Below are positions 6,062 to 10,090 of a stretch of DNA of 10,090 bases, piece after piece. The position numbers were made by a program, and so were the translations under genes. This DNA is from an uncultured Comamonadaceae bacterium (lineage in GTDB: Bacteria; Pseudomonadota; Gammaproteobacteria; Burkholderiales; Burkholderiaceae), in the NCBI GenBank assembly GCA_946482115.1, contig CAMLQP010000088.1, forward strand, positions 1 through 10,090, given 5' to 3'. Below the pieces are notes generated by a model that was not told the DNA's origin, did no database searches, and worked only from the letters and a program-made list of their open reading frames with translations. Positions within the stretch are counted from its first letter, which is position 1. Every line of letters starts with the position of its first letter.

Positions 6062-6067
6062 TACAGT
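6062..6067 (+). promoter_or_regulatory. -10 hexamer (TACAGT) for the MaoC-like gene
   Basis: TACAGT ends 6 nt before the ATG at 6074. The expected transcription start falls on the A of the ATG and no Shine-Dalgarno sequence is present, so a leaderless transcript is predicted. Confidence 0.45.
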
Positions 6068-6073
6068 GCCCGC

Positions 6074-6526
6074 ATGAAACGATTCCAGACCTACGACGAC
6101 GTGTCGGCCTTCGTCGGCCAATCGGTGCAGAGCGGCTGGCTTGCGGTGACGCAGGCGCAGATCGACCAGTTCGCCCAGGCCACCGGCGACCACCAGTGGA
6201 TACACACCGACCCGGAGCGGGCCAAAGCCGGGCCGTTCGGCTCCACCATCGCGCACGGTTTTCTCACGCTGTCGCTGCTGCCAGCCTTTTTCGAAACCAC
6301 CTTTTCGGTGGACCAGACCCGCATGGGCGTGAACTACGGCCTCAACAAGGTGCGTTTCACCTCGCCCGTGCCGGCTGGCAGCCGGCTGCGCGCGCAGATG
6401 ACGCTGCAGGCTTGCGATCCCATCGACCGCAGCGGCGTGCAGATGACCTGGGCCGTTGTGATCGAGCGCGAGGGCGGCGACAAGCCAGTTTGCGTGGCCG
6501 AGTCGCTGGTCAGGCACTACCCCTGA
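6074..6526 (+). CDS. MaoC family (R)-specific enoyl-CoA hydratase-like protein
   Basis: A 150-residue single hot-dog-fold protein. The hydratase 2 motif is clear: ATGDHQWIHTDPERA, with the catalytic pair D39 and H44 in a D-x4-H arrangement, followed by GSTIAHGFLTLSL. Family members hydrate trans-2-enoyl-CoA to (R)-3-hydroxyacyl-CoA, feeding polyhydroxyalkanoate synthesis or acting in fatty-acid and other acyl-CoA pathways. The length fits the NodN/PhaJ-type subgroup. The ATG at 6074 matches the usual N-terminus (MKRFQTYDDV). A GTG at 6035 in frame is rejected because it lies upstream of the -10 sequence. The last 17 bases overlap the 3' end of the convergent trmL-like gene. The specific substrate is not known. 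Confidence 0.92.
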   Translation: MKRFQTYDDVSAFVGQSVQSGWLAVTQAQIDQFAQATGDHQWIHTDPERAKAGPFGSTIAHGFLTLSLLPAFFETTFSVDQTRMGVNYGLNKVRFTSPVPAGSRLRAQMTLQACDPIDRSGVQMTWAVVIEREGGDKPVCVAESLVRHYP

Positions 6527-6980
6527 AGCCGTTCTGGCGCCAGGCCTCGTAGGCTGCGACGGCCACCGCGTTCGACAGATTGAGGCTGCGCTGGCCCTCG
6601 CGCATGGGCAACCGCAGCCGTTGCGCGGTCGGGAAGCGTTCGCGCAGTTCGGCCGGCAGGCCAGCGGTCTCGGAGCCGAACACCAGCCAGTCGCCGGCAC
6701 GAAAGGCGGCCTCGAACACGCTGCGCGAACCGCGCGTGGTGAAGGCAAACAGCCGGTCCGGTGGTGGTGTTTCGCGCGCCAGCAGCGCATCCCAGCTGGC
6801 GTGGCGGCGCACCTCGGCGTACTCGTGGTAGTCCAGGCCGGCGCGCCTGAGCAGCTTGTCATCCATCGAGAAGCCCAGCGGTTCCACCAGGTGCAGCGTG
6901 TTGCCGGTGTTGGCACACAGGCGGATCACGTTGCCGGTGTTGGGCGGGATTTCCGGGTGGACGAGGACGATGTGGAACAT
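6510..6980 (-). CDS. trmL: tRNA (cytidine(34)-2'-O)-methyltransferase TrmL
   Basis: TrmL methylates the 2'-OH of the wobble nucleotide 34 of two tRNA-Leu species using SAM; it is a SPOUT-class enzyme acting as a dimer in the cytoplasm. The protein shows the three SPOUT motifs: PEIPPNTGNVIRLCANTG near the N-terminus, LVFGSETAGLP in the middle, and LRLPMREGQRSLNLSNAVAV near the C-terminus, which forms the trefoil knot. The diagnostic RRAGLDYHEY segment is also present. From the start at 6980 it has 156 residues, against 157 in E. coli, and MFHIVLVHPEIPP aligns with the E. coli N-terminus. An in-frame ATG at 6992 overlaps the comF stop as ATGA and is a possible coupled start. It is downstream of comF and very likely co-transcribed with it. 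Confidence 0.94.
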   Translation of the reverse strand: MFHIVLVHPEIPPNTGNVIRLCANTGNTLHLVEPLGFSMDDKLLRRAGLDYHEYAEVRRHASWDALLARETPPPDRLFAFTTRGSRSVFEAAFRAGDWLVFGSETAGLPAELRERFPTAQRLRLPMREGQRSLNLSNAVAVAAYEAWRQNGFRGSA

Positions 6981-6988
6981 GGCCGCGA

Positions 6989-7660
6989 TCATAGGTCGGG
7001 CACGGTGCGGGCGTAGACCAGCGCGCTGACCCGGGCGGCGCCGGCGCGCAGCAACACGTCGGTGGCCGCCTCCAGCGTGGCGCCGGTGGTCATCACGTCG
7101 TCCACCAGCAGCAGGTGGCGCCCTCGCACCACGGCGCCGGCGTGTGGCGCGGCCGCGAAGGCCTGCCGCGCGTTGCGCAGGCGCTGGGCGCGGTTCAGCG
7201 TGTGCTGCTCGGGCAGGTCCTGCAGCTTGATCAGCAGGTCGGCCCGGGGCTGCGGCAGGTGCAGGTGCTTCATCAGCTCCCAGGCCTGGTTGTAGCCGCG
7301 CCGCGCCAGGCGCTCGCGCGTGAGCGGCACGGGCAGCGCGTGGTCCACGCCGGCCAGCAGGGCCAGCGCGCCAGCGGTGCGCCGCATCTGCGCTGCGAAA
7401 TGGCGCGCCCAGGCTGGCTCATCGTGGAACTTGAAGCGCTGCAGCAGACCGGCCCACGGATAGGCGTAGTCGACCGCTGCGAGGCAGGTGGCCAGCACCG
7501 CAGGCTCGCGCAGGCAATGACCGCAGAGGCGCTGGCCCGCCGGGCAGGGCAGGGCGCAGGTGGTGCAGCGCGAGGGGCTCGGCGCGAAAGCCGCCTCGCA
7601 GGCCGCGCAGACGGGGCGCGACGGCCACAGCCCGCAGACCTGGCAGCGCGACGGCAACAT
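6989..7660 (-). CDS. ComF family phosphoribosyltransferase-like protein
   Basis: A 223-residue protein with the two-part ComF architecture. The N-terminus is a zinc-ribbon-like region with four CxxC pairs (C6/C9, C18/C21, C32/C35, C46/C49). The remainder is a type I phosphoribosyltransferase fold ending in the PRPP-binding motif VDDVMTTGAT (residues 186-195), with PVPLTRERLARRGYNQAWEL in between. ComF-like proteins are linked to DNA uptake in competent bacteria (ComF in Bacillus and Haemophilus, GntX in E. coli), but their biochemical role is unresolved. The ATG at 7660 is preceded by AGGGAG with about 8 nt spacing. A -10-like TATAGT lies at 7698-7693 on the minus strand. The trmL-like gene follows immediately. 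No other competence genes are in the window. Confidence 0.92.
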   Translation of the reverse strand: MLPSRCQVCGLWPSRPVCAACEAAFAPSPSRCTTCALPCPAGQRLCGHCLREPAVLATCLAAVDYAYPWAGLLQRFKFHDEPAWARHFAAQMRRTAGALALLAGVDHALPVPLTRERLARRGYNQAWELMKHLHLPQPRADLLIKLQDLPEQHTLNRAQRLRNARQAFAAAPHAGAVVRGRHLLLVDDVMTTGATLEAATDVLLRAGAARVSALVYARTVPDL

Positions 7661-7692
7661 GACCTTTTCTCCCTGAGTGTCGTTGTGTGCTG

Positions 7693-7700
7693 ACTATACT
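7693..7700. promoter_or_regulatory. Overlapping back-to-back -10 elements between comF and the methyltransferase gene
   Basis: ACTATACT reads as TATACT on the plus strand (7695-7700) and as TATAGT on the minus strand (7698-7693). Starts are expected near 7707 (plus) and 7686 (minus). The minus start gives comF a 26-nt leader with a Shine-Dalgarno. The plus start falls on the TTG at 7708. Neither direction has a strong -35. Confidence 0.5.
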
Positions 7701-7707
7701 GCCGCGC

Positions 7708-8595
7708 TTGGATACCGAAACCCCCTTGCCCGATCTCGATGCCATGGCCGCTGCGCGCTGGCGCCGGCGCGTGCCCGAGGCCAGTCCTTGGCTGCACGAG
7801 GAGGTGGGCCGGCGCATGGCGGAGCGCCTTGACTGGATCAAGCAGCAGCCCGCCGTCTGGCTCGACTGGGAGCCGCTGCGCGGCGGCCTGGAGGCGCACC
7901 GCCGGGTGCGCGAACGCTACCCGCAGGCCGATGCGCTGATCGACGGCGAAGCGCCCGAGGCGCTGCTGCGCGACTGGGGCGCCCGCCAGGGCTGGCGCTG
8001 GAACCCGCTGGCGCGTCGGCGCGAGCGCCTGCCGCGCGGCGACGAGACCGTGGACCTGCTGTGGGCCAACATGGCGTTGCATGGCGAAGACCGGCCGCAG
8101 GCCCGGCTGGCTCAGTGGCATCGGCGCGTGGCTGTGGGAGGCTTCCTGATGTTCGCCTGCCTGGGGCCCGACACGCTGCGCGAGCTGCGCGTGCTGCACG
8201 CCACCCAGGGCTGGCCGCCGCCCACCCAGGGTTTCGTCGACATGCACGACTGGGGCGACCAGCTGGTGCACACCGGCTTTGCCGAGCCGGTGATGGACAT
8301 GGAGCGCATCGTGCTGACCTTTGCGACACCCGAGCGTCTGCTGCAGGAACTGCGCGGACTGGGGCGCAACCTGCATCCGCAGCGGTTTGCCGGCCTGCGC
8401 GCGCGCGGCTGGGCCCGGCGCTACCGCGAGGTGCTGGAGCGCGAGTTGCCGCGAGCCGATGACGGCCAGCTGCAGCTGACTTTCGAGGTCATCTACGGGC
8501 ATGCGTTCAAGGCTGCTCCACGCATCCGGGGCGGTGAACCCGGCTCGATTTCGCTACAGGACATGCGCGCCATGCTGCGCGGCGGGGCACGCTGA
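7708..8595 (+). CDS. BioC-like SAM-dependent methyltransferase homologue with degenerate SAM motif
   Basis: A 295-residue protein of the class I methyltransferase type annotated in Burkholderiales as BioC or biotin-synthesis related. The family's later part is well preserved: LLWANMALHGEDRPQARLAQWHR, GGFLMFACLGPDTLRELR, FVDMHDWGDQLVHTGFAEPV and TPERLLQELRGLGRNLHP. In contrast, motif I, normally LDxGxGxG, reads WLDWEPLRGG (about residues 51-60). The region after it is shortened, so SAM binding and catalysis are in doubt. BioC methylates malonyl-ACP to begin pimelate synthesis, but no other bio genes are adjacent. The start is uncertain: GTG 7687 overlaps the -10, TTG 7708 gives MDTETPLPDLDAMAAARW, and ATG 7744 is the next option. 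I prefer 7708. It diverges from comF. Confidence 0.82.
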   Translation: MDTETPLPDLDAMAAARWRRRVPEASPWLHEEVGRRMAERLDWIKQQPAVWLDWEPLRGGLEAHRRVRERYPQADALIDGEAPEALLRDWGARQGWRWNPLARRRERLPRGDETVDLLWANMALHGEDRPQARLAQWHRRVAVGGFLMFACLGPDTLRELRVLHATQGWPPPTQGFVDMHDWGDQLVHTGFAEPVMDMERIVLTFATPERLLQELRGLGRNLHPQRFAGLRARGWARRYREVLERELPRADDGQLQLTFEVIYGHAFKAAPRIRGGEPGSISLQDMRAMLRGGAR

Positions 8596-8635
8596 GACCG
8601 TTTTGGGGCATCCCGGGGCGTCACGCAGGTGCCGC

Positions 8636-8658
8636 GGGCGGAAAACCGGCCTCCGCCC
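8636..8658. repeat. Inverted repeat GGGCGGA-N9-TCCGCCC just upstream of the DUF2244 -10
   Basis: Seven perfect base pairs (8636-8642 with 8652-8658) and a 9-nt centre. It ends 4 nt before the -10 TACAAT at 8663 and covers the -35 position. No T-run follows, so it is not a standard terminator. It could be an operator or a chance GC-rich repeat. Confidence 0.4.
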
Positions 8659-8662
8659 CCGC

Positions 8663-8668
8663 TACAAT
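8663..8668 (+). promoter_or_regulatory. -10 hexamer (TACAAT) for the DUF2244 gene
   Basis: TACAAT matches 5 of 6 consensus bases, with a predicted start near 8675 and a leader of about 77 nt to the GTG at 8752. The -35 position lies inside a GC-rich inverted repeat and has no consensus match. Confidence 0.55.
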
Positions 8669-8707
8669 TGACGCCGATCAAGGAATCGAGGGCATTTTCC
8701 CTGCGCA

Positions 8708-8733
8708 GGCTGCCGCGCTTCGGGCGCGCAGCC
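8708..8733 (+). promoter_or_regulatory. Stable leader hairpin in the DUF2244 5' UTR
   Basis: GGCTGC, a bulged C and GCGC (8708-8718) pair with GCGC-GCAGCC (8724-8733) across a TTCGG loop: 10 GC-rich pairs with one bulge. Only TTT follows, so it is a weak terminator at best. It ends 18 nt before the GTG and could affect translation or mRNA stability. Confidence 0.4.
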
Positions 8734-8751
8734 TTTGGTGGTGCGTGTACC

Positions 8752-9234
8752 GTGACCGATCCGGGCCAGGCTTTTCGCTTCGCGACCGTGACGCCCCAGG
8801 GCACACAGTGGCTGTTGCGGCGCAACTGCTCGCTGGCGCCACGCCAGGTGGCATGGGCCTTCGGGCTGCTGGCGGTGGCGTCGCTGGGCATCGCGGGCTT
8901 CTTCTGGAGCCGCGGGGCGTGGATGGTGATGCCGTTCGCGCTGCTCGAGGTGCTGGCCATCGGGCTGGCCTTCGTGCTCTACGCGCGCCATGCGGTGGAT
9001 CGCGAACGCATCTGCCTGCAGGGTGACCGGCTGGTGGTGGAACTCGAGTCTGCCGGGCGGACCGAGCGTGCCGAATTCCGTCGAGCGTGGGTCCGTGTGG
9101 AGCCGCGCGCGGGCGACGGTTCCCTGATCGAGGTTTTTGGCGACGGACGTTCCGTGAGGGTGGGGCGCTTTGTGCAGGCCGGCATGCGGCCGGCGCTGGC
9201 GCGCGAGATTCGTCTGGCCTTGCGCGGTGCCTGA
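8752..9234 (+). CDS. DUF2244 family membrane protein, upstream of the cox operon
   Basis: A 160-residue inner-membrane protein of the DUF2244 family. The N-terminus carries the conserved WLLRRNCSLAPRQ (about residues 20-32). Two adjacent membrane helices follow (about 34-50 and 56-77), ending in YARHAVDRERI. The C-terminal cytoplasmic domain is soluble and beta-rich, with the hallmark WVRVEPRAGDGSLIEVFGDG and VGRFVQAGMRPALAREIRLAL. The GTG at 8752 gives the usual family N-terminus. An in-frame ORF back to 8629 runs through the promoter and is rejected. The family has no established function. Its position directly before coxB, also seen in other proteobacteria from memory, suggests a role in cytochrome oxidase assembly or membrane biogenesis; that is inference. 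Confidence 0.87.
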   Translation: MTDPGQAFRFATVTPQGTQWLLRRNCSLAPRQVAWAFGLLAVASLGIAGFFWSRGAWMVMPFALLEVLAIGLAFVLYARHAVDRERICLQGDRLVVELESAGRTERAEFRRAWVRVEPRAGDGSLIEVFGDGRSVRVGRFVQAGMRPALAREIRLALRGA

Positions 9235-9259
9235 GTATTGGGCGCCGGGCGACGGAGTT

Positions 9260-9268
9260 TGGTGTAAT
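9260..9268 (+). promoter_or_regulatory. Extended -10 (TGGTGTAAT) upstream of coxB
   Basis: TG (9260-9261), one base, then TGTAAT (9263-9268). The predicted start is near 9275, giving a leader of about 40 nt to the coxB start. TTGGGC at 9238-9243 could be a -35, though its 19-nt spacing is long. Confidence 0.45.
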
Positions 9269-9272
9269 CGGG

Positions 9273-9292
9273 ATCGATATAAATAAATCGAT
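9273..9292. repeat. Paired ATCGAT sites in an AT-rich block before coxB
   Basis: ATCGAT occurs at 9273-9278 and 9287-9292, separated by eight A/T-only bases. Each copy is itself palindromic, so the pair is both a direct and an inverted repeat. AT-rich sequence continues to about 9302, in sharp contrast to the surrounding GC-rich DNA. It lies at or just after the predicted coxB transcription start. Confidence 0.6.
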
Positions 9293-9314
9293 ACTTATAT
9301 TTGAGGCCTTGAAA

Positions 9315-10090
9315 GTGAGCACGATGAAAAAAGCAGCAGATTCGACGCGGCAGCGCTGGCTTGCCCTGAAGTCGGCCGCGGCCACGCTGGTGGCTGGCGC
9401 GGGTGCCTGGGTCACCACCGCGCAGGCCCAGGTCAACGACCTGCCGGGCGGACCTGCCGTCAACCAGCTCAACTTTCACCCGCCGGTCACCAAGATCGCC
9501 GAGGAGCAGCACTGGCTGCACTGGTTCATGCTGATCCTCTGCACGGTCATTTTCGTGATCGTGTTCGGCGTGATGTTCTACGCCATCCTCAAGCACCGCA
9601 AGTCGGTCGGCCACAAGGCGCAGGAACTGCCCGAGCCGATCTGGGTGGAGCTGGGCTGGACCATCGTGCCGCTGCTGATCGTGATCGGCATGGCCCTGCC
9701 GGCCACCAAGGTGCTGGTCGCGCAGAAGGACACCACCAATGCCGACATCACCATCAAGGCCACCGGCATGCAGTGGAAGTGGGGCTACGACTACATCAAT
9801 GGCGAAGGCCAGGGTATCGGCTTCCTGTCCACGCTGGACAACTCGCACCGCGAAATGTCCAACACCAACGTCGGCGCCAAGCCCGACGACTACCTGCTCA
9901 AGGTCGACAACCCCATGGTCGTGCCCGTGGGCAAGAAGGTGCGCATCATCACCACCGCCAACGACGTGATCCATGCCTTCATGGTGCCGTCCTTCGGCAT
10001 CAAGCAGGACGCCATCCCCGGCTTCGTGCGCGACACCTGGTTCCGCGCCGAGAAGACCGGCGACTTCTACGGCCAGTGCGCCGAGCTCTG
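9315..10090 (+). CDS. coxB: Cytochrome c oxidase subunit II (CoxB), 3' end outside window
   Basis: Subunit II of an aa3-type oxidase accepts electrons from cytochrome c at its periplasmic CuA centre. About 258 codons are present. In order: a signal peptide ending TTAQA before QVNDLPGG; two membrane helices (HWFMLILCTVIFVIVFGVMF and VELGWTIVPLLIVIGMALPA); the conserved aromatic patch QWKWGYDY; and the start of the CuA domain. The first CuA ligand histidine is in NDVIHAFMVPSFGIKQDAIPG, and YGQCAEL at the window edge begins the cysteine ligand loop. The remaining ligands lie outside. GTG 9315 is chosen because GAGG (9303-9306) is 8 nt upstream; ATG 9324 in the same frame is equally plausible. 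The rest of the cox operon should follow. Confidence 0.96.
   Translation, partial: MSTMKKAADSTRQRWLALKSAAATLVAGAGAWVTTAQAQVNDLPGGPAVNQLNFHPPVTKIAEEQHWLHWFMLILCTVIFVIVFGVMFYAILKHRKSVGHKAQELPEPIWVELGWTIVPLLIVIGMALPATKVLVAQKDTTNADITIKATGMQWKWGYDYINGEGQGIGFLSTLDNSHREMSNTNVGAKPDDYLLKVDNPMVVPVGKKVRIITTANDVIHAFMVPSFGIKQDAIPGFVRDTWFRAEKTGDFYGQCAEL

Noticed and set aside
6035..6073. Upstream GTG start for the MaoC-like gene
   Set aside because: It would place the -10 TACAGT inside the coding sequence, has no good Shine-Dalgarno, and adds residues not typical of the family.
7273..8502. Long minus-strand open frame (409 codons) opposite the methyltransferase and part of comF
   Set aside because: It overlaps two recognised genes and the promoter between them. 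The composition is typical of antisense frames in high-GC DNA.
8629..8751. Extended N-terminus of the DUF2244 protein
   Set aside because: The extension contains the TACAAT -10 and a strong hairpin, and its residues do not resemble the family N-terminus.
9273..9292. FNR/Anr-type site upstream of coxB
   Set aside because: The half-sites are ATCGAT with an 8-bp spacer, not TTGAT-N4-ATCAA.

Overview
The window is chromosomal DNA from a GC-rich betaproteobacterium. The gene set (AcnB, a DUF1841 protein, a BioC-like methyltransferase, DUF2244 followed by CoxB, and a tRNA-Ser beside a manganese exporter) fits Burkholderiales, most likely Comamonadaceae and something like Hydrogenophaga. The genus is an impression from protein sequence, not a measured result. 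No phage, plasmid, insertion sequence, CRISPR array or defence island is visible. This is core genome.

Layout, left to right. (1) 1-1130: the C-terminal part of aconitase B, ending in a bidirectional terminator shared with a convergent regulator gene. (2) 1177-2507: an XRE/MmyB-like regulator divergent from a small four-helix membrane protein, with a perfect inverted repeat between them. (3) 2516-3291: an extended -10 promoter, a yybP-ykoY manganese riboswitch and the GDT1/UPF0016 manganese exporter it should control. (4) 3300-3387: tRNA-Ser(UGA) on the minus strand with its own promoter. (5) 3439-4533: a DUF1841 protein and a TRIC-like (UPF0126) channel on the minus strand, divergent from a TauE/SafE transporter (4575-5339) across only 41 bp. 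(6) 5386-6526: an orphan ParA ATPase and a MaoC-type hydratase. (7) 6510-7660, minus strand: comF-like and trmL-like genes, convergent with and slightly overlapping maoC. (8) 7708-8595: a BioC-like methyltransferase with a degenerate SAM motif, divergent from comF. (9) 8752 to the end: a DUF2244 membrane protein and the start of coxB (cytochrome c oxidase subunit II), which runs off the window.

Most genes look like independent short units. The best functional couplings are the manganese riboswitch with its exporter, the regulator with the divergent membrane protein, comF with trmL, and DUF2244 with the cox operon. The most notable recurring pattern is a -10-like hexamer only 6-9 nt before the start codon of up to six genes that lack a Shine-Dalgarno sequence. 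This suggests leaderless transcripts beside ordinary SD-led genes. I did not find an obviously new multi-gene system. The observations worth following are mainly regulatory.
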